This document shows, in pieces, positions 35,502-43,656 of a stretch of DNA of 64,000 nucleotides (within the stretch, counting starts at the first letter, position 1; each line of letters starts with the position of its first letter). Origin of the DNA: Devosia riboflavina (lineage in GTDB: Bacteria; Pseudomonadota; Alphaproteobacteria; Rhizobiales; Devosiaceae); assembly GCF_000743575.1 (NCBI RefSeq), contig NZ_JQGC01000010.1, positions 110,288 through 174,287 on the forward strand, given 5' to 3'. The notes under the pieces are model-generated. The model made no database searches. It worked only from the letters and a program-made list of their open reading frames with translations, and was not told where the DNA came from. The position numbers and the translations under genes were made by a program.

Positions 35502-36758
35502 ATGTCCGACCATTTTACTCGGGTGCTTTCGCGCCCCGAATTCATTGCCCTTATGGCCGCGCTGATGGCGCTCAATGCCCTTGCCATCGACGTCATGCTG
35601 CCGGCCCTGCCCTATATGGGCGAAGCTCTGGGCGTCGCCAACGAGAACGAGCGCCAGTTCGTCGTCTCCTCCTACATGCTGGGCATGGGCATTGCCGTGC
35701 TCGCTTTCGGCCCGCTCTCCGACCGTTTCGGCCGCCGCGGTCCCCTGCTCGTCGGTATGGCTATCTATATCGTCGCCGCGATCGCGGCGATCTTCGCGCC
35801 CACCTTCGGCATATTGCTACTGCTGCGTTTCATTCAGGGCATGGGGGCTGCCAGCGTTCGCGTGATCACCATGTCCGTGGTGCGCGACCGGTATTCCGGC
35901 CGCGAAATGGCCGAGGTCATGTCGCTCACCTTCATGGTGTTCATGGCCATCCCCATCATCGCGCCCGGCGTCGGCCAGATTCTGCTGCTGACCGGCCCCT
36001 GGCAGACGATCTTCATCTTCATGGGCGTGCTCGCCGCCGCTTTCTGGTTCTGGACCTATAGGCGCCTGCCGGAAACCCTGGCGCTCGACAAGCGCCGTCC
36101 GCTGACCTTCTCGGGCATTGCGACGAGCTTCAAGATCGTCTTCACCAATCGCCCGGCGATTTCCTATGGCCTCGCCGGCACGTTCCTCTTTGGCGCGCTC
36201 TTTGGCTTCATCAGCTCGAGCCAGCAAATCTATGTCGATATCTATGGGCTCGGCGTCTATTTCCCCGTGGCCTTCGCGGCCATGGCTGGTCTGATGGCGG
36301 TGTCGTCCTTCACCAATTCGCGGATCGTCCGCCGCTTCGGCATGCGTCGCCTGTCGCACGGGGCCATGCTGTCCTTCACCATTGTCAGCGGCATCTGGCT
36401 GGCCTTGGCACTGGCAGGCTTCATGCCGCTGTGGCTGTTCTTCCCGCTGCTTGCGATCATCATGTTCAGCTTCGGCTGGGCCTCGTCGAACATGAACTCG
36501 CTCTCCATGGAGCCGCTCGGCGCTGTGGCCGGTACGGCGTCTTCGGTCTTCGGGTTCATCCAGACTGTCGGCGGTGCGCTGATCGGCAGCTATACGGGGC
36601 AGCATTTCGACGGCACAACGGTGCCGGCAGCCACGGGCTATTTCACCATGGGTATCCTGGCGCTGATCTGCATTCTCATTGCCGAAAAGGGAAAACTCTT
36701 CGGCGTGGGCGAGCAATATGCGCACCCCAAGGGCGAACCGGTGATGGAAGCCCACTGA
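35502..36758 (+). CDS. Bcr/CflA family multidrug MFS exporter
   Basis: 418 residues, 12 hydrophobic segments. LAFGPLSDRFGRRGPLLVG is motif A; IDVMLPALPYMGEALGV and FIQGMGAASVRVITMSVVRDRYSG with IAPGVGQ match the Bcr/CflA branch that extrudes bicyclomycin, chloramphenicol or sulfonamides. True substrate unknown. It ends 40 bases from the convergent clpP paralogue and shares a terminator with it. Confidence 0.88.
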   Translation: MSDHFTRVLSRPEFIALMAALMALNALAIDVMLPALPYMGEALGVANENERQFVVSSYMLGMGIAVLAFGPLSDRFGRRGPLLVGMAIYIVAAIAAIFAPTFGILLLLRFIQGMGAASVRVITMSVVRDRYSGREMAEVMSLTFMVFMAIPIIAPGVGQILLLTGPWQTIFIFMGVLAAAFWFWTYRRLPETLALDKRRPLTFSGIATSFKIVFTNRPAISYGLAGTFLFGALFGFISSSQQIYVDIYGLGVYFPVAFAAMAGLMAVSSFTNSRIVRRFGMRRLSHGAMLSFTIVSGIWLALALAGFMPLWLFFPLLAIIMFSFGWASSNMNSLSMEPLGAVAGTASSVFGFIQTVGGALIGSYTGQHFDGTTVPAATGYFTMGILALICILIAEKGKLFGVGEQYAHPKGEPVMEAH

Positions 36759-36765
36759 GTTTGAA

Positions 36766-36793
36766 GCCACCCAATTCGCCGGGTGGCTTTTTT
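36766..36793. terminator. Bidirectional terminator between Bcr/CflA and clpP genes
   Basis: GCCACCC-aattcgcc-GGGTGGC (36766-36787) with TTTTTT to the right; the A-rich left flank is weak, so it mainly serves the plus-strand gene. Confidence 0.82.
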
Positions 36794-36798
36794 CTTGT

Positions 36799-37428
36799 CT
36801 AGTTTGCCGGGTCGGTGCTGGGCAGCGCCAATTGAGTGCGGTCGGAATAGACGTGATCGACCAGCCCCCAGGCCTTGGCGTCTTCCGGCGCCATATAGCG
36901 ATCGCGCTCGAGTGCGGCTTCAACCTCCTCATATGTCCGGCCGCAATGCTTGGCATAGATGCCGTTGGTCAGCCGCTTGAGCCTCCTGCTCTCTTCGGCA
37001 TGGATAAGAATATCCGTGACCTTGCCCTGATAGCCTCCTGAAGGCTGGTGCATCATGATCGACGTATTGGGCAGGCTGGCGCGCTGGCCGGCCTCTCCAG
37101 CGGCAAGGATCAGGGTGGCTGCAGAAGCGGCCATGCCCATGCAGAGCGTGCCGACCGGCGCCTTGATGAATTGCATCGTGTCGTACATCGAGAGAGCCGC
37201 CGTCACGACGCCGCCGGGCGAGTTGATATACATGTAGATCGGCTTGGTCGGCGCTTCGGCCTCGAGGAAAAGCAACTGGGCGCAGACCAGCGAGGCCATG
37301 TTGTCCTCGACCTCGCCATTCACGAAGATGATCCGCTCGCGCAGCAGACGCGAGTAAATATCAAAAGCCCGTTCGCCGCGGCTCGATTGTTCCACGACCA
37401 TAGGGACGAGTTGCATCATGTCGCGCAT
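36799..37428 (-). CDS. clpP: ATP-dependent Clp protease proteolytic subunit (accessory paralogue)
   Basis: 209 residues. The catalytic triad is recognisable: Ser in [14 protein letters not shown], His in IMMHQPSGG, Asp in ERDRYM, so it should be active. The serine context differs from the canonical GQAASMGA. The start [26 protein letters not shown] has only a short pre-sequence. No clpX or lon is adjacent, so it is probably a second ClpP rather than the main one of the clpP-clpX operon. GGAGG precedes the ATG. Confidence 0.9.
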   Translation of the reverse strand: MRDMMQLVPMVVEQSSRGERAFDIYSRLLRERIIFVNGEVEDNMASLVCAQLLFLEAEAPTKPIYMYINSPGGVVTAALSMYDTMQFIKAPVGTLCMGMAASAATLILAAGEAGQRASLPNTSIMMHQPSGGYQGKVTDILIHAEESRRLKRLTNGIYAKHCGRTYEEVEAALERDRYMAPEDAKAWGLVDHVYSDRTQLALPSTDPAN

Positions 37429-37482
37429 AGGCGACCTCCGTTCAGTTGGAGTTTTTGGAAGCTTCGGGGGTGTGTGCGGGCC

Positions 37483-37821
37483 TCAGGCGGCCAGCATCAT
37501 CACCGGTTCATTGCTATTGGCCGGCTGCGGCAGCGCAATCGGCGCATGCGTCAGGCGAAACCAGGTGCCGCCATCTTCGCGCGGAGAAATCTCGAAGGTG
37601 ACGAGGCTTTCCTCGGGCTCCGCGGCGGTCCCCTCGCCCGGCTCGCGCCAGCGATAGGTCAGGCTCTTGTTCTCGTCGGCCGCGACGACGGAAATTTCCG
37701 CATCGGCCGGCGGCTGCAACCAGCGTTCGAGATATTCGGGAATGGACAGCGCCCGCCAGACCTTTTCGGGCGGAGCATCGAGCGTGGTTTCGAACACCAG
37801 CGTGTCGGCGTCGTCCTTCAT
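37483..37821 (-). CDS. SRPBCC/AHSA1 domain protein of an ArsR cassette
   Basis: 112 residues with the Activator-of-Hsp90-like START fold: VFETTLDAPPEKVWRALSIPEYLERWLQPPAD, then strands ending TWFRLTHAPIAL. Its ATG overlaps the ArsR stop (ATGA at 37818-37821), giving a coupled ArsR-SRPBCC unit like the one at 61859-62712. Ligand unknown. It ends 55 bases before the clpP gene. Confidence 0.85.
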   Translation of the reverse strand: MKDDADTLVFETTLDAPPEKVWRALSIPEYLERWLQPPADAEISVVAADENKSLTYRWREPGEGTAAEPEESLVTFEISPREDGGTWFRLTHAPIALPQPANSNEPVMMLAA

Positions 37822-38132
37822 TGATCCATCTCCCTGAGCAGGTCTTTGAGGTTGTCGATACGGCTCGGCCAGAAATCGCGATAGCGCGCCAGCCAGCCAT
37901 GCAGAGGCGCAAAGCCGTCGGGGTCGACGCGGTAATGCGCAAATCGGCCCTCCCGGCGTTCGCTGATCAGTCCCGCCCCCTTGAGCACGGCGATGTGTTG
38001 CGACATGGCCGGCTGCGAGATGGCAAAGCCCTCGCGCAGGTCGGTTGCCGTCAATTCATCGCCGGACAGCCGCTCGAGAATCGCGCGGCGGGTCGGATCG
38101 GCCAGGACTTTGAATATCTCTGCTTCGTTCAT
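37818..38132 (-). CDS. ArsR-family transcriptional regulator
   Basis: 104 residues. The winged helix reads FKVLADPTRRAILERLSGDELTATDLREGFAISQPAMSQHIAVLKGAGLISERREGRFAHYRV, typical of the SdpR/ArsR group that accompanies SRPBCC proteins. No CxC metal site is visible, so it is not an arsenic sensor of the classical kind. The ATG at 38132 is preceded within 8 bases by a perfect palindrome (38140-38157), fitting autorepression. The in-frame ATG further upstream is rejected. Confidence 0.92.
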   Translation of the reverse strand: MNEAEIFKVLADPTRRAILERLSGDELTATDLREGFAISQPAMSQHIAVLKGAGLISERREGRFAHYRVDPDGFAPLHGWLARYRDFWPSRIDNLKDLLREMDQ

Positions 38133-38139
38133 GCCTACA

Positions 38140-38157
38140 CATAAGCACGGACTTATG
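38140..38157. promoter_or_regulatory. Palindromic operator upstream of the first ArsR gene
   Basis: CATAAG-cacgga-CTTATG, 6-bp perfect arms with a 6-base centre, placed 8 bases before the arsR start codon and 71 bases before the divergent aminotransferase. ArsR repressors bind such imperfect AT-rich dyads next to their own promoter; binding here is inferred. Confidence 0.55.
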
Positions 38158-38228
38158 AGTCGTGACAAGAGGGTTGCGGCCTGCTGGGCTCACGCTAGGC
38201 TGGGCATACCTCCCTTCCGGATTCTCCA

Positions 38229-39422
38229 ATGACTGGTCGCACTTATCTCGCCATTCCCGGCCCTTCGGTCGTTCCCGAACGTGTGCTCAATGCCATGCAC
38301 CGCGCCTCGCCCAATATCTATGAGGGCGAAGTGGTGGAGATGATGAACAAGCTGATGGCCGACCTGCGGCGCGTTGCAATGACGCGGCAGAATGTGGCCA
38401 TCTATATCGCTAACGGCCATGGCGCGTGGGAAGCAGCCAACGCCAATCTCTTTTCGCGCGGCGACAAGGCCCTGCTGGTGGCGACGGGACTCTTCGGCAT
38501 GGGCTGGGCCAATGCGGCCATCCGCATGGGCGTCGACGTGGAAATCCTCGATTGCGGCAAATCCGGCCCGGCCGATCCCGCACGCGTTGCCGAGCGGCTG
38601 AAGGCCGACACCGCGCACGCGATCAAGGTGCTGATGGTCACGCATGTCGATACGGCCTCTTCGGCCAAAAACGACATCGTCGCCATGCGCAAGGCACTGG
38701 ACGACGCCGGGCACCCAGCCCTGCTCGCTGTCGACGCCGTTGCCAGCCTTGGATGCGATGAACTGCGCATGGATGACTGGGGCGTGGATATCGTAGTCGG
38801 CGCCAGCCAGAAGGGCTTGATGATGCCTCCTGGTCTCGGGCTGCTGTGGTTTTCGGACAAGGCAAAGGAACGCACGGCGGCCGCCGATCTCCGCACCCCC
38901 TATTGGGATTGGGGCCCACGCGCGATCGGCGCGGAGTTCTATCTATATTTCGGCGGCACGGCGCCGACGCTGCATCTCTTCGCCATGCGCGAAGCCCTAG
39001 CGATGATCCTCGATGAAGAGGGCCTAGAAGCCGTCTGGGCCCGCCATGCCCGCCTCGCCCGCACCGTTTGGGCTGCCCTTGAGGCCTGGAGCGCGGGTAA
39101 TCCGCATATCGGACAGAATATTGCCAATCCGGCTGGCCGTGGCCATTCCGTTACCGCTGCGCGTATCAGCAATGGCGGCGCGCTAAAACTCCGGCGCTGG
39201 CTGGAGAGCGAAGCCGGCATTACGCTCGGCGTGGGCCTCGGCATGGCCACGGCAGATGAGCCCGCCTATGCCGACTTCTTCCGCATCGGCCATATGGGCC
39301 ACGTCAATGCTCATATGGTCCTCGGCGTGCTGGCCAGCATGGAAGCAGGCATGGAGGCTTTGGGGATCTCGCGCGGCTCCGGCGCTGTCGAAGCCGCGGC
39401 GAAAACCTTCGGAAAAGCCTAG
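38229..39422 (+). CDS. Class V aminotransferase, serine-glyoxylate type
   Basis: 397 residues. The PLP lysine is in VVGASQKGLMMPPGLGL. The N-terminus AIPGPSVVPERVLNAM and the NGHGAWEAANANLFSRGDKALL block match serine-glyoxylate/alanine-glyoxylate aminotransferases (SgaA-like, serine cycle or photorespiration). The AVASLGCDELRMDDWGVD stretch holds the cofactor Asp. It diverges from the ArsR-SRPBCC unit and may share the operator region. Its stop overlaps the convergent IMPase gene by 4 bases. Confidence 0.9.
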   Translation: MTGRTYLAIPGPSVVPERVLNAMHRASPNIYEGEVVEMMNKLMADLRRVAMTRQNVAIYIANGHGAWEAANANLFSRGDKALLVATGLFGMGWANAAIRMGVDVEILDCGKSGPADPARVAERLKADTAHAIKVLMVTHVDTASSAKNDIVAMRKALDDAGHPALLAVDAVASLGCDELRMDDWGVDIVVGASQKGLMMPPGLGLLWFSDKAKERTAAADLRTPYWDWGPRAIGAEFYLYFGGTAPTLHLFAMREALAMILDEEGLEAVWARHARLARTVWAALEAWSAGNPHIGQNIANPAGRGHSVTAARISNGGALKLRRWLESEAGITLGVGLGMATADEPAYADFFRIGHMGHVNAHMVLGVLASMEAGMEALGISRGSGAVEAAAKTFGKA

Positions 39423-40231
39423 ACGACGAAAACTTCGCGCCGCAGCTCGTCCCAGTTCTCCTTGCTCGGCGCCACGAGCAGCCCGCCGCCTGTGTGGCTG
39501 GCCTTATATTCCGAGCCATCGAAGCGGGCGACATGGGCGCCAGCTTCGCGCATCATCAGCGCGCCGGCGACGTGATCCCAGGGCATGAGCTTGTTGTACA
39601 TGAGGAAATGCGCGTGTCCGCCAGCGGCCATGCGGTATTCATGGCCGGCGCAGCGGTAATTGGCGAACATCTTTACCTTGGCGAGATTGCCCAAGACCTG
39701 GCTGCGGACTTCCGTCGGCAGATAGGAAACCGAGGCGAGGCCGCCCATTTCGGCAAGGGCGGTTGGCTCGGCGAACTTCTGGCGCACGCGGCGACCATCG
39801 GGGAAAACCTGCCAGGTACCGCAGGCACGCTCGGTCATCAGGAAATCGTCGCCCATGGGATCGTAGATCACGCCGGCAACGGTCTCGCCGTTTTCTACCA
39901 CCGCCGCCATGACGGCAAAGAGTGGCAGGCCGGAGGCGAAATTATAGGTGCCGTCCACGGGATCGACATAGATCACGGTGCGGTCTTCGAAGTGGCTGTT
40001 GAGCAGGTTCGGATTGGCGGAGACGGCTTCCTCGCCGATCACCACCGTATTGGGCGAATGGGCATTGATGGCAGCGGCGATGGCGCGTTCGGCGCTTTCA
40101 TCGGCTTCGGTGACCAGATCGAAGGCATTGGCCTTGGAGCGCACCATGCCATCATCGAGCCGGCGGAAGCGCGGCATGATTTCGTCCTTGGCGGCCTGAC
40201 GAAGAATGGCGGCCAAGCGTTCGATATTCAT
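39419..40231 (-). CDS. Inositol monophosphatase family protein
   Basis: 270 residues. Metal-binding residues: VTEADESAERAI, VIGEEAV (Glu), DPVDGTYNFASG (the DPVDGT motif) and MPWDHVAGALMMREAGA (WD motif). Members hydrolyse inositol phosphates or related sugars or PAP; this short form could be a SuhB/HisN-like enzyme. It starts 6 bases after ttcA on the minus strand, so the two are one transcript. Confidence 0.92.
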   Translation of the reverse strand: MNIERLAAILRQAAKDEIMPRFRRLDDGMVRSKANAFDLVTEADESAERAIAAAINAHSPNTVVIGEEAVSANPNLLNSHFEDRTVIYVDPVDGTYNFASGLPLFAVMAAVVENGETVAGVIYDPMGDDFLMTERACGTWQVFPDGRRVRQKFAEPTALAEMGGLASVSYLPTEVRSQVLGNLAKVKMFANYRCAGHEYRMAAGGHAHFLMYNKLMPWDHVAGALMMREAGAHVARFDGSEYKASHTGGGLLVAPSKENWDELRREVFVV

Positions 40232-40237
40232 GCGTCT

Positions 40238-41104
40238 CTATTCCTTCTGATTGAGGGTCAGACCCGCAAAATCGAAAAGCTTCGGGTCGAGCATATGGCT
40301 GGGATTAATGTTGCCTAGCGCACGGATCATGACGTCCTTGCGACCGGGCATGCGCTTTTCGATATCGGTCAGCATGGCCTTCATTGCATTGCGCTCGAGG
40401 CCTTCCTGCGAACCGCAGAGGTCGCAAGGAATGATCGGGAACTGCATCGAGTCGGAGAACTTCTGCAGATCTTCCTCGGCGCAGTAGATCAGCGGCCGCA
40501 AAACGGCGAGATCGCCTTCGTCATTGACGAGCTTTGCCGGCATGGCCGCGAGCTTGCCGCCATGGAACATGTTCATGAAGAAGGTTTCGAGGCTGTCGTC
40601 ACGATGATGGCCGAGCACCAGGGCGGTGCACCCCTCTTCGCGGGCGATGCGATAGAGATTGCCGCGGCGCAGGCGGGAGCAAAGCGAGCAATAGGTCGCG
40701 CCGGCCGGCAGCTTGTCGGTCACGATCGAGTAGGTGTCCTGGTATTCGATACGGTGTTCGATCCCCAGTCCTTCGAGGAATTGCGGCAGGATGTGCTTGG
40801 GGAAATTCGGCTGGCCCTGATCAAGATTGCAGGCCAGCAATTCGACCGGTAGCAGGCCGCGCCATTTCAGATCCAGCAGCAGGGCAAGCAGCCCATAGCT
40901 GTCCTTGCCGCCGGAAAGGGCAATCAGCCACTTCTCGCCCGGCTTCACCATGCCGAATTTTTCCAGCGCCTCGCGTGTGTTGCGGATCAGGCGCTTGCGC
41001 AGCTTGTTGAACTCGACCGAGCGGGGCGCATTCGCATAGATCGGGTGCGCGCCGACTTCGCTGTCATCGGTCGGCGTGGCGGGGGCTTCCATCACCGCGG
41101 TCAT
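40238..41104 (-). CDS. ttcA: tRNA 2-thiocytidine(32) synthetase
   Basis: 288 residues. PP-loop ATPase motif SGGKDS ([14 protein letters not shown]) and two CxxC pairs, CSLC and CDLC, that hold the [4Fe-4S] cluster. [19 protein letters not shown] is the family's second signature. It thiolates C32 in a subset of tRNAs. The ATG at 41104 is preferred over a longer frame whose N-terminus is unlike the family. The IMPase gene follows. Confidence 0.95.
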   Translation of the reverse strand: MTAVMEAPATPTDDSEVGAHPIYANAPRSVEFNKLRKRLIRNTREALEKFGMVKPGEKWLIALSGGKDSYGLLALLLDLKWRGLLPVELLACNLDQGQPNFPKHILPQFLEGLGIEHRIEYQDTYSIVTDKLPAGATYCSLCSRLRRGNLYRIAREEGCTALVLGHHRDDSLETFFMNMFHGGKLAAMPAKLVNDEGDLAVLRPLIYCAEEDLQKFSDSMQFPIIPCDLCGSQEGLERNAMKAMLTDIEKRMPGRKDVMIRALGNINPSHMLDPKLFDFAGLTLNQKE

Positions 41105-41270
41105 GGCGAAACTCTCTCTGACATCTTTGCGTAGCTGATAGCGTCTCGCGGGCCCAAGGGGAAGCAAAAGCGAGCGGGGCAAACCTTACCAAACCTTAAC
41201 TTCGCGTCCTTGTTTTACGCCTATTGCCGCAGTTAGATGACACATCCTCCTGGCACCTTGGAGTCTCCCG

Positions 41271-42677
41271 GTGTTCCGCTCTTTTTTCCCCATTCCCAAG
41301 ATATTCTTCTCGTCGGCCATCATCTGGATGCTGCTGACGACGCTGATCTTCCAGTTCGCCGGCGAGCCCGTCCGTCAGGTCATCAGCATCGACCGCTTCC
41401 TGTCGCCGGCGATCTGTTCGCCCGACCAGGTGCCCGCTGCCGAAACACCGGTTGCTCCGGCCGCCAACGCTCTGCCCGTGCCGGAGGGTGGCCCACAGGA
41501 GACCGATCCTAACGCGCCGGCCCCAGTCACGCAGCAAGCGGCCGTGCCGGAGACGGCTGCCGTCGCGACGGCCAATTGCGTTGTTGAAGACACGAACTTC
41601 CTCAATGGTGCGCGTATTTGGGAATACTGGTACATCCTCCTCTGCACCGCGGCCTTCTGTGCCTTCTGGTACTTTTATCGGCGGAACCAATGGTATTGGT
41701 GGAGTGTCGTCGGCAGCGCCGTTCTGTTCCTTGCGACATACAGCCAGGTCCAGCTCAGCGCTTTCGTCAACGATTGGCAGGGTAATTTCTTCAATGTGCT
41801 GCAACGGGCGCTGAATGAGCCCGGATCGGTCAGCCCCGATGAATACTGGCCCTACGTGATCACGATGATGGCGGTGCTACTGCCCAACATCATCTTCCTC
41901 GTCATTCTCGCCTTTTTCAACTCCCACTATGTGTTCCGTTGGCGCAAGGCGATGACCTCCTACTACATGGAATACTGGCCCCGCCTGCGCGAAACCGAAG
42001 GCGCCGCGCAGCGTGTACAAGAAGACACCATGCGTTTTGCGTCCATCGTCGAGGATCTCGGCACCAGCTTCTTGGGGTCATTGCTGACGCTCGTCGTGTT
42101 CCTGCCCATCCTCTGGCACCTCAGCCAGTCGGTGACGGAAATCCCGATGATCGGCGCGGTACCCGGTAGTCTCGTCTGGGTGGCGCTCGTTGTCGCCGCC
42201 TTCGGCACCGGCCTGCTCTGGATCGTCGGCATCCGCCTGCCCGGTCTGAACTTTGACAACCAGAAAGTGGAAGCCGCGCTCCGCAAGGAACTCGTTTATG
42301 GCGAGGACCACGGCGACCGTGCTGCCCCACCGAGCTTCCGTGAGCTCTTCGCCAATGTGCAGAAGAACTATTTCCGACTGTACTTCCACTACACCTACTT
42401 CAACCTGGCGCGTTACGCTTATCTCCAGGTTGCCGGCTATGTGCCGCTGCTGACGCTGTCGCCCTCGATTCTCGCCGGCACGATTACACTGGGCGTCTAC
42501 CAGCAGGTGCAGAACGCCTTTGGTGAAGTGGCCGGCTCGTTCCAGTTCTTCGCCCGCGCCTGGACCACGATTATCGAGCTGCAGTCGATCCATATGCGTC
42601 TGAAGCTGTTCGAAAGCTACATTCCGCAGGATCAGGAACCGATCAAGGAAGAGCTGAGCGGCGCGGCAACAATCTAG
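41271..42677 (+). CDS. bacA: SbmA/BacA family peptide antibiotic transporter
   Basis: 468 residues. Strong family blocks: YVFRWRKAMTSYYMEYWPRLRETEGAAQRVQEDTMRF, VGIRLPGLNF, KELVYGEDHGDRAAPP and NYFRLYFHYTYFNLARYAYLQVAGYVP. BacA imports proline-rich peptides and is needed for symbiosis or chronic infection in rhizobia and Brucella. Compared with ~406-residue SbmA it has an extra segment near residues 50-105, Pro/Ala/Glu-rich, flanked by Cys49 and Cys103. GTG start with GGAG 7 bases upstream. A repeat follows. Confidence 0.93.
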   Translation: MFRSFFPIPKIFFSSAIIWMLLTTLIFQFAGEPVRQVISIDRFLSPAICSPDQVPAAETPVAPAANALPVPEGGPQETDPNAPAPVTQQAAVPETAAVATANCVVEDTNFLNGARIWEYWYILLCTAAFCAFWYFYRRNQWYWWSVVGSAVLFLATYSQVQLSAFVNDWQGNFFNVLQRALNEPGSVSPDEYWPYVITMMAVLLPNIIFLVILAFFNSHYVFRWRKAMTSYYMEYWPRLRETEGAAQRVQEDTMRFASIVEDLGTSFLGSLLTLVVFLPILWHLSQSVTEIPMIGAVPGSLVWVALVVAAFGTGLLWIVGIRLPGLNFDNQKVEAALRKELVYGEDHGDRAAPPSFRELFANVQKNYFRLYFHYTYFNLARYAYLQVAGYVPLLTLSPSILAGTITLGVYQQVQNAFGEVAGSFQFFARAWTTIIELQSIHMRLKLFESYIPQDQEPIKEELSGAATI

Positions 42678-42703
42678 GTCGATCGACGCGCCCACAACCA
42701 CTT

Positions 42704-42780
42704 CCGTCGTCACCACCGGGCTTGTCTCGGTGGTCCATGGCTCCCCGAGATGGATTGCCGGGACAAGCCCGGCAATGACG
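42704..42780 (-). repeat. Two-hairpin REP-like repeat, copy B
   Basis: The clearest copy of the family. Read on the minus strand, the left hairpin is built on ATTGCCGGG/CCCGGCAAT and the right one on CACCG/CGGTG around CCATGG. It lies between bacA and the rpsD terminator. Confidence 0.75.
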
Positions 42781-42820
42781 AGCGTGGAGAAGATCGGGTT
42801 GCAGACCCACAAACAAAAAA

Positions 42821-42840
42821 GGCCGCCCCGAGGGGCGGCC
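42821..42840 (-). terminator. Intrinsic terminator after rpsD
   Basis: GGCCGCCCC-ga-GGGGCGGCC (a near 9-bp stem) with an A-run on the plus left side, i.e. a U-tract after the stem on the rpsD transcript, 23 bases past its stop. Confidence 0.88.
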
Positions 42841-42863
42841 TTTCAGTTTCAAACTCGTTTCGC

Positions 42864-43481
42864 TTAGCGCGAGTAGAATTCGACGACGAGGTTCGGTTCC
42901 ATCTGGACCGGGTACGGCACGTCCGACAGAGCGGGCACGCGGGCGAAGGTAGCGACCATCTTGTTGTGGTCGACTTCCACGTAATCCGGCACATCGCGTT
43001 CGGCGAGCTGGACGGCTTCGAGAACGACGGTGAGCTGCTTGGAGCGTTCACGCACTTCGATCTTGTCGCCGACCTTGACCTGGTAGGACGGAATGTTCAC
43101 GCGCTTGCCGTTGACGAGAACGTGGCCGTGGGACACGAACTGACGGGCGGCGAAGACGGTGGCAACGAACTTTGCACGGTAGACGATGGCGTCCAGGCGG
43201 CTTTCGAGCAGACCGATCAGGTTTTCGCCAGTGTCGCCCTTGCGGCGGTTGGCTTCGTCATAAAGACGACGGAAACCCTTTTCGGTGATCGAGCCATAGT
43301 AGCCCTTCAGCTTCTGCTTGGCGCGCAGCTGCAGACCGTAGTCCGAGAGCTTGCCCTTACGACGCTGACCGTGCTGGCCGGGGCCATAGGCACGTGCGTT
43401 GAGAGGGGACTTCGGACGGCCCCAGATGTTCTCGCCAAGACGGCGGTCAATCTTGTACTTTACAGAATGACGCTTCGACAT
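42864..43481 (-). CDS. rpsD: 30S ribosomal protein S4
   Basis: 205 residues. S4 binds 16S rRNA early in 30S assembly. Family blocks: [51 protein letters not shown], and the S4 RNA-binding domain with [29 protein letters not shown]. It is isolated from the alpha operon, as usual in alphaproteobacteria. Confidence 0.98.
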   Translation of the reverse strand: MSKRHSVKYKIDRRLGENIWGRPKSPLNARAYGPGQHGQRRKGKLSDYGLQLRAKQKLKGYYGSITEKGFRRLYDEANRRKGDTGENLIGLLESRLDAIVYRAKFVATVFAARQFVSHGHVLVNGKRVNIPSYQVKVGDKIEVRERSKQLTVVLEAVQLAERDVPDYVEVDHNKMVATFARVPALSDVPYPVQMEPNLVVEFYSR

Positions 43482-43604
43482 CGCGTATCCCTTTCTAAGT
43501 TAGAATGGATCGCGCCCTCCTTTGCCCCTCACGAGAGAGGCCGACAGATTCCTAAAAATTCAGGAGATCCCGGGTGCGCCTATAGACCCGAAGGCCGGAT
43601 AGGT

Positions 43605-43630
43605 GGGCGCTTGATAGTCACCAAGCGCCC
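43605..43630. terminator. Hairpin between the MFS gene and rpsD
   Basis: GGGCGCTTG-atagtcac-CAAGCGCCC is a perfect 9-bp stem, 27 bases beyond the end of the minus-strand MFS gene. No clear U-tract. The rest of the gap toward rpsD holds the rpsD promoter region. Confidence 0.5.
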
Positions 43631-43656
43631 GCAAGTCAAGCCAAAGGCCCGGTTTT

